Shown: positions 20,265-31,703, numbered from the stretch's first letter. The stretch is 64,000 nucleotides of DNA from Schistocerca nitens (GCF_023898315.1 NC_064621.1:128276521-128340520); one strand, 5' to 3'. Made by a program: numbers and translations. Notes: generated by a model not told the origin, from the sequence alone.

Positions 20265-20300
20265 AGGTCGGTGGTCATAATGTTCTGGCTGATCAGTGTA

Positions 20301-20706
20301 ATAACTGCCTCAGTGTTCTCGCTGCTGGTCTGCAGTAGTTTTACTCTGTTTTTGAGTTACCGCGTTTCTACGTTGTGCCGGTACATAGTTCGCGTGTAGC
20401 GAGCAGGCGGCTCTGAGTGCCGTCCGTGCGCACGGCGGCGAATGAGTTGCAGGGTAGCAGAGTAGGCAGGAGCGCGGCTCATTCCGCAGGTGGCGGGCAG
20501 AGGTTAGCGCTGCGAGTAATTACTGCTCTCCTCCGCCCTGCTGTTGCCACGCACCCGCGCACAGTACTGCGCCGCTCCGTGAACGCCAGCCACCTCCACA
20601 CCGCACAACACACTGCACCAGTTCTGAGCACGGGTGCAAACTTTAATCATTATTACATGTATAGCATACCGCTGCTAATTAGAAAGGCATGAATAAGTAA
20701 ATAATG
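20301..20706. other. GC-rich unassigned stretch
   Basis: A GC-rich block (about 20390-20620) with a 91-codon open frame of low-complexity Ala/Arg/Ser composition and no domain. It could be host DNA or a leader of an unrecognised element. Confidence 0.35.
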
Positions 20707-20716
20707 TCTAAATGAA

Positions 20717-22876
20717 GCCGACCTCGGGGAAGATCAGGTTTGGATTCCGTAGAAATATTGGAACACGTGAGGCAATACTGACCCTACGACTTATAGTAGA
20801 AGCTAGATTAAGAAAAGGCAAACCCACTTTTCTAGCATTTGTAGACTTAGAGAAAGCTTTTGACAAAAGTTCACTGCAATACTCTCTTTCAGTTCCTCAA
20901 GGTTGCACGGGTAAAAGGCTATTCTTAAGTAATAGAACCCAGTACGTTGTCCTCCATGGTGAGTGTTCATCGGAGGTGAGGGTATCATCTGTAGTGCCCC
21001 AGGGAAGTGTGGTAGGTCCGCTGTTGTCTTCTATCTACATAAATGATCTTTTGGATAGGGTGGATAGCAATGTGCGGCTGTTTGCTGATGATGCTGTGGT
21101 GTACGGGAAGGTGTCGTCGGTCAGTGACTGTAGGAGGATACAAGATGACCTAGAGAGGATTTGTGATTGGTGTAATGAATGGCAGCTAACTCTAAATACA
21201 GATAAATGTAAATTAATGCAGATGAATAGGAAAAAGAAGCCCGTAATGTTTGAATACTGAATACTCCATTAGTAGCGTAGCGCTTGACACAGTCACGTCG
21301 ATATAATATTTGGGCGTAACATTGCAGAGTGATATGAAGTGGGACAAGCATGTAATGGCAGTTGTGGGGAAGGCGGATAGTCGTCTTCGGTTCATTGGTA
21401 GAATTTTGGGAAGATGTGGTTCATCTGTAAAGGAGACCGCTTATAAAACACTAATATGACCTATTCTTGAGTACTGCTCGAGCGTTTGGGATCCCCATCA
21501 GGTCGGATTGAGGGAGGACATAGAATCAATTCAGAGGCGGCCTGCTAGATTTGCTACTGGTAGGTTTGATCATCACGCGAGTGTTACGGAAATGCTTCAG
21601 GAGCTCGGGTGGTAGTCTCTAGAGGAAAGGAGGAGTTCTTTTCGTGATTTGCTACTGAGGAAATTTAGAGAACCAGCATTTGAGACTGACTGCAGTACAA
21701 TTTTACTGCCGCCAACTTATATTTCGCGGAAAGACCACAAAGATAAGAGAGATTAGGACTCGTACAGAGGCATATGGGCATTTTTCCCTCATTCTGTTTG
21801 GGAGTTCTACAGGGAGATTAGATGCTAGTTGTGGTACGAGGTACACTCCGCCGTGCACCGTATGGTGGATTGCGGAGTATGTATGTAGATGTATTTACGA
21901 TTTGTACAGAAACCAGAAGGCAGTTATAAGGATCGAGGGGCATGAAGGGCAAGCAGCGGTTGGGAAGGGAGTGAGACATGGTTTTAGCCTCTCCCCGATG
22001 TTATTCAATCTGCATGTTGAGTAAGCAGTAAAGGAAACAAAAGAAACATTCGGAGTAGATCTTAAAATCCGTGGAGAAGATATAAAAACTTTAAGGTTTG
22101 CCGATGACACTGTAATTCTGTCAGAGACAGCAAAGGACTTGGAAGAGCAGTTGAACGGAATGGAAAGTATCTTGAAAGGAGGATATAGGATGAACATCAA
22201 CAAAAGCAAAACCAGGATAATGGAATGTAGTCGAATTAAGTCGGGCGATGCTGAGGGAATTAGATTTGCAATGAGACGCTTAAAGTAGTAAAGGAGTTTT
22301 GCTATTTGGGGAGCAAAGTAGATGATGATGGACGAAGTAGAGAAGATACAAAATGTAGACTGGCAATGGAAAGGAAAGGTTTCTGAAGAAGAGAAATTTG
22401 TTAACATCGAATATAGATTTAAGTGTCAGGAAGTCGTTTCTGAAACTGTTTGTATGGAATGTAGCCATGTATGGAAGTGAAACGTGGACGATAAACAGTT
22501 TGGACAAGAAGAGAATAGAAGCTTTCGAAATGTGGTGCTACAGAAGAAGGCTGAAGATTAGATGGGTAGATCACATAACTAATGAGGAGGTATTGAACAG
22601 AATTGGGGAGAAGAGGAGATTGTGGTAGAACTTGACTAGAAGGGATCGTTTAGTAGGACACGTTCTGAGGCATCAAGGGATCACAAATTTAGCATTGGAG
22701 GGCAGCGTGGAGGGTAAAAATCGTAGAGGAAGACCAAGAGCTGAATACACTAAACAGATTCAGAAGGATGTAGGCTGCAGTACGTACTGGTAGATGAAGC
22801 AGCTTGCAGAGGATAGAGTAACATGGAGAGCTGCATCAAACCAGTCTCAGGACTAAAGACCACAACAACAACAAAT
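20717..22876 (+). mobile_element. RTE2: RTE-clade element split by NLR-B1
   Basis: The insert starts at a PTSGKIRFGFRRNIGTREAI block just before RT block A and ends in CACAACAACAACA. It is flanked by a perfect 10-base duplication TCTAAATGAA (20707-20716 and 22877-22886). A CR1-like element (20924-21893) interrupts it inside the RT. RTE sequence stops at GGCTATT and resumes at TTTACGATTTGTACAG, matching the uninterrupted order in RTE1. FADD is present at about 22098 (LRFADDTVILSE). A premature stop follows the LFNLHVE block near 22022, and others occur later. Confidence 0.9.
20924..21893 (+). mobile_element. NLR-B1: CR1-like element inside RTE2
   Basis: This 5'-truncated copy begins at the RT segment SNRTQYVVLHGECSSEVRV. 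It continues through PQGSVVGPLLSSIYINDLL and LFADDAVVYGKVSSV (intact FADD), then runs in broken frames to a 3' end of TATGTAGATGTA. About 4-5 bases (TATT) are shared at the junctions with RTE2. It is related to NLR-A but distinct in sequence. The chimeric open frame 20712-21260 joins RTE and CR1 sequence by accident of insertion. Confidence 0.85.
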
Positions 22877-22964
22877 TCTAAATGAAATGTATAAATAAAT
22901 GAAAACCTGGTAGCTGCCATTACAGTAGTATACGGTGGGCTAAATAAAAGTGGCCCCGAAAGTA

Positions 22965-23855
22965 TTAGGTAGGTGCATAAGTTCGTAGCGTTTTTGTTTT
23001 AATTTTGGTGTTCTGATTGCTATGGGTTATGAATAGGTTGTCACATTTTTGTATGTAGTTCACTGTTAATATCTGAGTTTTCATATTGTCATTTTCTCAT
23101 TTGGAAGCAGTGCAGCTGTGGACGCTAGAAAATGGAGTGTCTAGTAGAGAAATTCGTCACATTTTTCTGTCTGAGTTGAATAGAAGGATGACAGTAGTGG
23201 AAAATAGTTTTCGCGTTTGAGGGAGGATCGTTCTGATATTAGTGAGTTTTCGCGTTCAGGAATATCCTTCGGTTTTTATCAATATCGTTTAAACGCATTA
23301 ATTCATTTGATTCCCATCAGTGTACTCGAGACGTGACAAAGGTGATGAACTGCGATTATTCCACCATCATGCGACATTTACATGGAGTGGGCGAGGTCCA
23401 ACAATCGGATACATGGGTAGCGCATGCTCTAGGTCAAAATCACAGAAATCAGCGGGTGGCCATATCTGCATTGTTGCTTGCTCGACATTAAGTGGCTCGT
23501 GAACAACGACCGTTCTAGTCGGTATCGTTACTGGTGACGCGAAACGGTGATGCTACTCCCTAACTCCCGCCAGCATTCTGCTAGACTGACAAAAAAAAAG
23601 AAAAAACTATAAAGAATCTGGGTTTGAGAAGTCACTCCACGCCCATCTTAATCATCTCATCTTCGCCCTCTGATTTTCAGCTTTTTTGCTCTCTATCCAA
23701 CAGTCTTCAAGAAAATTCTTTTACGGATGAAAATGCGCACCCACCATGGCTCGATGAGCTCTCTGCCTCGAAAGCCAGTGATTTCTACAGTCGCAGAATC
23801 GAAAAGTTTCCCCAGCGTTGGCAGAAAGTCGTCAATAGTCAAGGACAATAAATTG
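22965..23855 (+). pseudogene. M3: mariner transposase relic
   Basis: It starts with a mariner-like end (GTAGGTGCATAAGTTCGTAG), then an N-terminal block from about 23131. NCDYSTIMRHLHGVGEV and VAHALGQNHRNQRVA (23340-23460) precede the first catalytic region. 23624-23851 then encodes PSDFQLFCSLSNSLQ and DFYSRRIEKFPQRWQKVV, the usual mariner C-terminus. The middle, including the second catalytic Asp, has been deleted around 23540-23620. The wording resembles the mellifera-like mariner subfamily, from memory. T1b is inserted at its right end. Confidence 0.75.
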
Positions 23856-23857
23856 CA

Positions 23858-25238
23858 CACTACCGGCCATTAAAATTTCTACGACACGAAGATGGCGTGC
23901 TAAAGACACGAAATTTAACCGACGGGAAGAAGATGCTATGATATTCAAACGATTAGCTTTTCAGAGCATTCACACAAGGTTGGCGCCGGTGGCGACACCT
24001 ACAACGTGCTGACATGAGGAAAGTTTCCAAATGATTTCTGATACACAAACAGCAGTTGACCGGCGTTGTCTGGTGAAACGTTGTTGTGATGTCTCGTGTA
24101 AGGTGGAGAAATGCGTACCATCACGTTTCCGACTTTGATAAAGGTCGGATTGTAGCCTATCGCGATTGCGGTTTATCGTATCGCGACATTAATGCTCGCG
24201 TTGGCCGAGATCCAATGAATGTTAGGAGAATATGGAATCGGTGGGTTCAGGAGGGTAATACGGAACGCCGTGCTGGATCCCAACGGCCTCGTATCACTAG
24301 CAGTCGAGATGACAGGCATCTTATCCGGATGGCTGTAACGGATCGTGCAGCCACTTCTCGATGTCAACAGATGGGGACCTTTGCAAGACAACAACCATCT
24401 GCACGAACAGTTCGACGACGGTTGCAGTATCATGGACTATCAGCTCGGGGACCATGGCTGCGGTTACCCTTGACGCTGCATCACAGACAGGAGCGTCTGC
24501 GATGGTGTACTCAACAACGAACCTGGGTGCACGAATGGCAAAACGTCCATTTTTCAGATGAATTCAGGTTCTGTTTACAGCATCATGATGGTCCCATCCG
24601 TGTTTGGCGACATCGCGGTGAACGCACATTGGTAGCGCGTATTCGTCATCGCCACACTGGTGTATCACTTGACGTGATGGTATGGGGTGCCTTCGGTTAC
24701 ACGTCTCGGTCACCTCTTGTTCGCATTGACGGCACTTTGAATAGTGGACGTTACATTTCAGATGTGTTACGACCCGTGGCTCTACCCTTCATTCGATCCC
24801 TGCGAAACCCTACATTTCAGCAGGATAATGCACGACCGCATGTTGCACGTCCTGTACGGGCCTTTCTGGATACAGAAAATGTTCGACTGCTGCCCTGGAC
24901 AGCACGTTCTCCAGATCTTTCACCAATTGAAAACGTCTGGTCAATGGTGGCCGAGCAACTGGCTCGTCACAATACGCCAGTCACTACTCTTAATTAACTG
25001 TGATATCGTGTTGAAACTGCATGGACAGCTGTACCTGTTTGACTAAATGCCCAGGCGTATCAAGGCCGTTATTACGGCCACAGGTTGTTGTTCTGGGTAC
25101 TGATTTCTCAGTATCTATGCAACCAAATTGTGTGAAAATGTAATGACATGTCAGTTCTAGTATAATTTATTTGTCCAATGAGTACCCGTTTATCATCTGC
25201 ATTTCTTCTTGGTGTAGCAATTTTAATGGCCAGTAGTG
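23858..25238 (+). mobile_element. T1b: Tc1-like transposon, near-complete copy
   Basis: The 1381-bp element has inverted ends CACTACCGGCCATTAAAATT (left) and the complement CACTACTGGCCATTAAAATT (right). TA follows at 25239-25240, and the left copy is CA at 23856-23857. It is the same family as T1a. The transposase frame (24086-24997) is open. It lies between mariner relic M3 and NLR-B2. Confidence 0.92.
24086..24997 (+). pseudogene. T1b transposase, 303 aa, DD34E, early stop
   Basis: A continuous 303-residue frame starts at the ATG before MSRVRWRNA. The N-terminal DNA-binding part has two helix-turn-helix units, GLSYRDINARVGRDPMNVRR and PSARTVRRRLQYHGLSARG, with the GSQRPRI linker (GRPR-like motif) between. 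The catalytic triad is Asp158 (HFSDEFRF), Asp247 (QQDNARPH) and Glu282 (SPIENVW), with 34 residues between the last two. A stop at codon 304 comes about 40 residues before the usual end, and downstream bases still read as family C-terminus. Copy T1a has a stop at the same place. Compared with T1a, two residues are missing after ATSR (about residue 92). Confidence 0.85.
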
Positions 25239-25240
25239 TA

Positions 25241-26690
25241 ATAGAAAGTATCCCTGGCGCAGAGGAACAAATAAATAAGTGGCCAGGTTGGAGTGAATCC
25301 CAATTCGTTTTTACGTCATTGGCCTCTTACTTAGTTTGCATTTATCGCGAATTCCTCCACCAGCGCAAACTGCGGGTGACTCCTGTATATAACAAGGGTA
25401 AACGAACGGACACGAAAAATTACATACCATTATCTTTAACATCGGTTTGCTGCAGAATTCTAGACCGTGTTCTGAGTTCGAACGTAATAAGTTTCCTAGA
25501 GACAGAAAAACTCATGTCCACGAATCAGCACGCCTTTAGAAAGCATCCCTCGTGCGAAAACCAGCTTGCTTTTTTCTCACATGGTATACTGCGAACTATG
25601 GATGAAGGGAAACAAGGAGGTGCCATATCTCTAGACATCTGAAAACATTCGACACTGTACCCCGCTGCAGATTGTTAACGAAAGTACGAGCATACAGAAT
25701 AGACTCCCACATATGTAACTCGCTCGAAGACTTCTTAGGTAACAGAACTCATTATGTTGGACGGGGGGTGTTGATCGGAGAGAGCGGTAACATCAGGGAT
25801 GCTGCAGGGAAGTGTGATAGAACCGTTTCTATTTTCTGTATACATGAATGATTCTGCAGACTGCATTGGCACCAATCTGCGCTTGTCCGCTGATGATGCT
25901 ATGGCGTACAGGAAGCTGTCCAAGATCAGTCACCGTAGGACGATACAGGATGATGTAGACAAAATTTCTAGTTGTTGTGACGAATGGCAGCTTGCTCTAA
26001 ATGTAGAAAAATGTAAATTAATGTGGGTGAGTAGGAAAAACAAACCCATATTGTTCCGATACAGAATTTGTAGTGTTTTTCTTGGCACCGTCACGTTATT
26101 TAAATATCTGTGCGTAGCGTTTCGAAGTGATAAGACGTGGAACAAGCATATGAGGATTGTGGTAGGGAAGACGACTGGTCGATTACGGTTTATTGGGAGA
26201 ATTTTAAGAAATTGTGGTTCATCAGTAACGGAGACCGGATATAACACTAGTGCGACCTACTCTTGGGTACTGCTCAAGTGTGTGGGATCCGCACCAGGTC
26301 GTACTGAAAAAACGACATCGAAGCATTTCAAAGGAAAACTGATAGGTTCGATCACCGGGCAAGTGTGGTTCGGGAATTCAAGTGGGAATACCTGGAGGGA
26401 AGAAGACTTTCGTTTTGGAGAACACTGCCGAGGAAGTTTAATAAACCTGCATTTCAGGCTGACTGCGGAAGGACCTCACTGCCGCCAGAATACCTTTCGC
26501 GCACTGATCACGAAGATAAGATACGAGAAATTAGTGCTCATACGGAGGCATATAGACAGTCGTTTTTCCTTCGCTATGCCTGCGAGAAGAACAGGAAAGG
26601 GAACAACTAGTAGTGGTACAGCGTACTCTGCAATCGCACCTTGCGGTTGTTTGTGGAGTATGTGTCTAGATATAAATGTAGTCCAGGTGC
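25241..26690 (+). mobile_element. NLR-B2: CR1-like element
   Basis: The frame contains LRVTPVYNKGKRTDTKNYIP and HAFRKHPSCENQLAFF (25178-25642), a broken block A near 25630-25680, then GSVIEPFLFSVYMNDSADCI and RLSADDAMAYRKLS (block C, with Ser before the Ala of FADD) in the frame 25799-26779. The 3' end near 26640-26683 has the family GTTTGTGGAGTATG end and a decayed GATATAAATGTAG tail. The left end abuts T1b. Inactive by several stops. Confidence 0.8.
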
Positions 26691-27059
26691 AATCTCATCA
26701 ATATAGTGAACATACACTGTCAACACATATAGGCCCTATCCATGCCCGAAAGGATGTCGAATATGCGACATTCACTTGATGAACGTGGATTTACAAAGCA
26801 TCATTCATGCAAAACTCTGCTTCATCTTCACTCAATGTCCTGCAAACCACGGATGGAGGTCAACGGCCAGGTTCAGGTTTATAGATTTCCGGTAAGTGTT
26901 TGGCACAGAGCCCCTCTCTAAACAATAAACGAAGGTCCGAGGATAGGGAATAAGTTCTTAGATATGTAAGTGACTGTAAGACTTCTCAACTACAACAACT
27001 CAGTACGGCGGCGAGTGTTCATCAGAAAAGGGTATCATTAGGAGACAACCAGGGAAATA

Positions 27060-28424
27060 CACTCCTGGAAATTGAAATAAGAACACCGTGAATTCATTGT
27101 CCCAGGAAGGGGAAACTTTATTGACAAATTCCTGGGGTCAGATACATCACATGATCACACTGACAGAACCACAGGCACATAGACACAGGCAACAGAGCAT
27201 GCACAATGTCGGCACTAGTACAGTGTATATCCACCTTTCGCAGCAATGCAGGCTGCTATTCTCCCATGGAGACGATCGTAGAGATGCTGGATGTAGTCCT
27301 GTGGAACGGCTTGCCATGCCATTTCCACCTGGCGCCTCAGTTGGACCAGCGTTCGTGCTGGACGTGCAGACCGCGTGAGACGACGCTTCATCCAGTCCCA
27401 AACATGCTCAATGGGGGACAGATCCGGAGATCTTGCTGGCCAGGGTAGTTGACTTACACCTTCTAGAGCACGTTGGGTGGCACGGGATACATGCGGACGT
27501 GCATTGTCCTGTTGGAACAGCAAGTTCCCTTGCCGGTCTAGGAATGGTAGAACGATGGGTTCGATGACGGTTTGGATGTACCGTGCACTATTCAGTGTCC
27601 CCTCGACGATCACCAGTGGTGTACGGCCAGTGTAGGAGTTCGCTCCCCACACCATGATGCCGGGTGTTGGCCCTGTGTGCCTCGGTCGTATGCAGTCCTG
27701 ATTGTGGCGCTCACCTGCACGGCGCCAAACACGCATACGACCATCATTGGCACCAAGGCAGAAGCGACACCACTGGAGGCGGGCTGCACGATGTTGGGGC
27801 GTGAGCGGAAGACGGCCTAACGGTGTGCGGGACCGTAGCCCAGCTTCATGGAGACGGTTGCGAATGGTCCTCGCCGATACCCCAGGAGCAACAGTGTCCC
27901 TAATTTGCTGGGAAGTGGCGGTGCGGTCCCCTACGGCACTGCGTAGGATCCTACGGTCTTGGCGTGCATCCGTGCGTCGCTGCGGTCCGGTCCCAGGTCG
28001 ACGGGCACATGCACCTTCCGCCGACCACTGGCGACAACATCGATGTACTGTGGAGACCTCACGCCCCACGTGTTGAGCAATTCGGCCGTACGTCCACCCG
28101 GCCTCCCGCATGCCCACTATACGCCCTCGCTCAAAGTCCGTCAACTGCACATACGGTTCACATCCACGCTGTCGCGGCGTGCTACCAGTGTTAAAGACTG
28201 CGATGGAGCTCCGTATGCCACGGCAAACTGGCTGACACTGACGGCGGCGGTGCACAAATGCTGCGCAGCTAGCGCCATTCGACGGCCAACACCGCGGTTC
28301 CTGGTGTGTCCGCTGTGCCGTGCGTGTGATCATTGCTTGTACAGCCCTCTCGCAGTGTCCGGAGCAAGTATGGTGGGTCTGACACACCGGTGTCAATGTG
28401 TTCTTTTTTCCATTTCCAGGAGTG
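27060..28424 (-). mobile_element. T2a: Tc1-like transposon
   Basis: A 1365-bp element with inverted ends CACTCCTGGAAATTGAAATA (left) and the complement CACTCCTGGAAATGGAAAAA (right), flanked by TA at 27058-27059 and 28425-28426. It is nearly identical to T2b (41140-42561) but exactly 57 bp shorter. It is inserted in NLR-B3 and is much more GC-rich than its surroundings. Confidence 0.95.
27215..28180 (-). pseudogene. T2a transposase, missing first catalytic Asp
   Basis: The frame is open from the expected start to the terminal GGYTLY stop, and it stays open upstream through the TIR. The initiator ATG of T2b is ACG here (STPRQRG). A 57-bp in-frame deletion at 27764-27768 joins QWCR to FCLGANDG, removing 19 residues with the SDE motif (first catalytic Asp). 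The rest is intact: QQDNARPH and SPIEHVW. I count 32 residues between the second Asp and the Glu. The protein, if made, could bind DNA but should be catalytically dead. Confidence 0.88.
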
Positions 28425-28699
28425 TATAATTTAATGCGGATGAGTAGGATAAACAAACCCATATTGTTCGGATACAGATTCAGCATCGTCCTGCTTGTCA
28501 CAGTCACGTCATTTAAATATCTGAGCGTAACGTTGCGAAGCGATATGAAATGGAACGAGCATATGGGGATTGTGATAGGGAAGACATACATTTCGCCCAG
28601 GGATCACGAAGATACCAGAAACTATGGCTCATACGGAGGCATATAGATAGTCGTTTATCCCTCGCTCTGTCTGCGAGTGGAACAAGAAAGTTTTCGTTC

Positions 28700-29525
28700 T
28701 CTAAATAAAAAAAAACTACTTGAAAGATTGTGTGACCAGCATTTCGTGGCTCTCTGCTGACGAAGATGTAGCATAGGGGAAAGCATCATCGATGAGTGAC
28801 AAAGGTAGAATATTTATTTGCTATGATGAATGGTAGGTTGCTCCACATGTAGTGAAAAGAAAGTTAATGCTGCTGAGCAGGAAAATTAATCCAGCATTGT
28901 TCGAGTACAATGTTAGTGGTGCGCTGCTTGACACAACTAAGCCAATTAAATAGCTAAACGTAATTTTTCAAAGCGTAATGAAATGAAATGATGACGTAAG
29001 AGCTGTAATATGGATGCCGAATGGTCGACTTCCGTTTATTGGGACGATATTAGCGAAGCGCAGCTCATACATAAAGAAGGCCGCGTATTCATCTCTAGTG
29101 CCACATTTTTAAGTATTGCCCAAGAGTTCGGGATCCGCATCAGCCCGAATTAAAAGATCTAAGTAATTCAGAGGCGAGGCGCTAATTTGTTACCGATAGG
29201 TAACGGAAATGTTCCGTCTATCAAAGAGGAATCCCTGTAGGGAAGAGGAGGTTCTTTTCGTGAAACACCATAGAGAAAATTACAGAAAGGTGTTTATGGC
29301 TGAATGCGGAAAATTTCTATTGCCACCATCGTGCATTTCACGTAGGGACTGCGAAGACAGTTTAAGAGAAATTAAGACTCGTACGGAAGCATTCAGACAG
29401 TCATTTTTCCTTATCTCCATTTGTGAGTGGATCAGGAAATGCAGCCTAGTTACATAGGTGCAAGATACCCTCCGCCTGCACCATATGGTGGCTTGTGGAG
29501 TATATAACGTTGATGTGGATGAGGA
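28700..29525 (+). mobile_element. NLR-B4: decayed CR1-like copy
   Basis: Nucleotide order matches NLR-B from the block C region (CTGCTGACGAAGATGTAGCA near 28757), through the KLML-like and GRLPFIG-like segments, to LPPSCISRRDCEDSLREI (29209-29457) and a family 3' end, GGTGGCTTGTGGAGTATA. No frame longer than 82 codons survives. It follows directly after NLR-B3. Confidence 0.7.
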
Positions 29526-31477
29526 AACGACTTTATTTCGAAACCGGAAACCGCAATGAGTAGCTTACCTTACGTTTGCTAACCTAATCGGTGCAGACAG
29601 TTATCAGTATGGAACTTCCCATAAATTCATAGTATTCCTCATTCACACCGTCGAATAACTGAAGGTTGTACAGCACTGTGTCGAGTTTCGGTCACTTTGC
29701 ATGTCAAATAACGTAGCTAAGTAAACACTGTAACGTAGATCTGCCAGTTATCAGAAATCGACCTTCTGATTTCGCATCAAATATGGATAATTAGTATTTA
29801 TGGGACAAAAGTAAATGTCAAGATATAAATTCAGACGACGTATTTTCTGTAGTTTAGGCGGCCAATCAGATTTAATTTTGCTTTGGTGACTTTAATAACT
29901 AGTGTACGATATAAAATTTTCTCCTGGCGTCACATGTATTTGATCAGATTTTAAACGATTTTCGATAGTGTCTTCTTCGTGATTCGCAGCTCCACTAGGC
30001 CACTTTCACACTCAAATTTTCTCCGTCCGCTCGTTGAAGCGACGCTCTGCTCGCTTTACAGCGAAAGATCTCGTTCGTTTCCATAAGCCATAACCATTCT
30101 TACCGAGTGCACCGTACCTATTACTATGAAACTGTGAGTTAGTACGCTCTAACAGTCGCTCACAATCTGTAGGTCCCTTATCCTTATATTATCTTTCGGT
30201 CCTTTGACTCGACCACAAACAATTTTACGTGGCTAACGTGAAAGCATGCGTGCACACGAGACGGTTAAGATCATACTGCGGTTTGTAAGCGTGATCCTTG
30301 AATAGCAAAGTATATGGTAAGCTCATGGCACACATGATTTGCATGCCATATCTTCTTCATTATATAATGATAAATATGGTTCCTACTCTACGTAATCCTC
30401 TTGTGAGAAGGGCTCACTCCAGTAGAACATCAGTAGATTTCAAGGAGTCCAACACACCCATGGACTTGCTGGTAGTTGACAGGTTCATCTCATTGCACTC
30501 AAATCTTCAACCGTCACTGTGTATAGTTAAATGCTGACTTCTATGTAGCATTAAAACGTAGGGTATGAGCGAGAGGCAAACCTAGATTTGTTACTTGTGT
30601 ATTCTTTCGATGGAAAAATTATGTTCTCATACCGACATGAACAATCACTTTCACATTTTCTTGCTGAAGCTTATTATTTTCTATTCCTGGTCCCACGTAA
30701 AAAGTTCTGACATCTAGGATGTCGTGTGCCGACGCATGTGCAGACCTGAGGACAGAAAAGATAACATCTTGGTAGACAATGAACTGCAACAAAAAACTGT
30801 TCGTACACCGCTGTAGGTGGTAGACATTTTGTAAGTCAGGAACACTAACGCACAATGTGCAAAGTTTTGCGCTGATATAATGAGCGTAACAACACTTACG
30901 AGTTAAGAGTACATGTGGTTAATACATTCTAGAAGATATATTCGTAAAGTAAACATTATTCGGTAAAGTCCATATATGGAATATGTGAGTTGCACCATGA
31001 GAAAAGAGGGTATCAGTCAAGAGCAACGGATGTCGTTAACAAATAATTTGTTTGACTAGGAAAAGAAACCAAACAGTTGATTCGGAAGTAAGAACACATC
31101 CATGATGGGATTTCGCGAAACGTTATTGCAGGCCACACGATTTCAGAGGTCCTAGTAAGAGGCACTGCCCATATGATGTGAGACACAACTTTTGTTGGAA
31201 GATAGAGCCAGAGGCTGATCATAACTGTAAGGGATGTTGATAGTAAAAAATCATTACCACCACGTCATATTGGCGAGTACCAAGTACCTGGCCGTACAGG
31301 CGGTCCCGTACGAAACACTAGTTGCGAGGGGCTACGCCCTCCCTGAAGTGTAAGTACTGTGCTGCTGTGCTTCACTGAATTACTTACTCGCAAACCATTT
31401 AAAATACGTCTGCATCCTGCTTGGACCTAAAAGTTGTGTGCATATTTTTTTCCCACTGATGATGATAATGACGATGA
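29526..31477. other. Unassigned stretch, no gene seen
   Basis: About 2 kb of AT-rich sequence without a domain-bearing frame on either strand; the longest frames are about 79 codons. I recognise no repeat. It may be old host intergenic DNA. Confidence 0.4.
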
Positions 31478-31703
31478 CGTTTGGTTTGTGGAGCGCTCAA
31501 CTAGACGGTAATTAGCGCCCGTGCAAATTCCCAGTCTTTACACAGTCCAATCTATCCACTTCCACGAATGATGATGAAATGATGAGGGCAACACAAACAC
31601 GCAGTCCCCGGGCAGAGAACACTGCCAACCCGGTCGGCAATCGAACGCGGGACCCCGTTATAGAGAGGCAGCAACGCTAGCCACTAGACAATGACCGGAC
31701 TCC
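31478..31703 (-). mobile_element. SINE-3 copy, tRNA-derived
   Basis: Read on the minus strand, a tRNA-like head (GTCTAGTGGCTAGCG as A-box region, CGCGTTCGATTGCCG as B-box region) is followed by a body with CTCATCATTTCATCATCATT. No clear target-site duplication was found, so the ends are approximate. I recognise it as a dispersed locust repeat, from memory. Confidence 0.7.

Larger units (their letters stand above)
15271..20298 (-). mobile_element. T3: Tc1-like transposon carrying nested insertions
   Basis: The ends are CACTGAGCAGCCATTACATT on the left and the complement of CATAATGTTCTGGCTGATCA on the right, flanked by TA at 15269-15270 and 20299-20300. The native element is only about 1.1 kb: 15271-15961, 18593-18794, 19004-19147 and 20276-20298. 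The rest is inserted DNA: NLR-C1, SINE-1a, and SINE-1b with foldback F2 inside it. The transposase is on the minus strand, with its N-terminus near 19120 and its C-terminus near 15290. It is well past activity. Confidence 0.85.
26760..28700 (+). mobile_element. NLR-B3: CR1-like copy split by T2a
   Basis: Left part 26760-27059 reads GFTKHHSCKTLLH and decayed RT up to the block B region. Right part 28425-28700 starts at the KCKLMQ-like segment (TTTAATGCGGATGAGTAGG) and jumps to the 3' end region. Compared with NLR-B2, roughly 200 bases between block B and that segment are absent at the T2a site, and a second internal deletion is present near 28590. Fully decayed. Confidence 0.7.

Noticed and set aside
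20417-20692. 91-codon GC-rich open frame as a host gene
   Set aside because: Low-complexity Ala/Arg/Ser/Thr composition without a domain. It can be explained by GC-rich non-coding DNA.
20712-21260. A single novel 182-aa reverse transcriptase
   Set aside because: The frame crosses the junction between RTE2 and NLR-B1. It is an insertion artefact, not one gene.
27959-28429. 156-codon plus-strand open frame, and its mirror at 41132-41605 on the minus strand
   Set aside because: Both are antisense to the T2 transposase, and the frame is kept open by the GC-rich coding strand. They move with the element and show no domain of their own.
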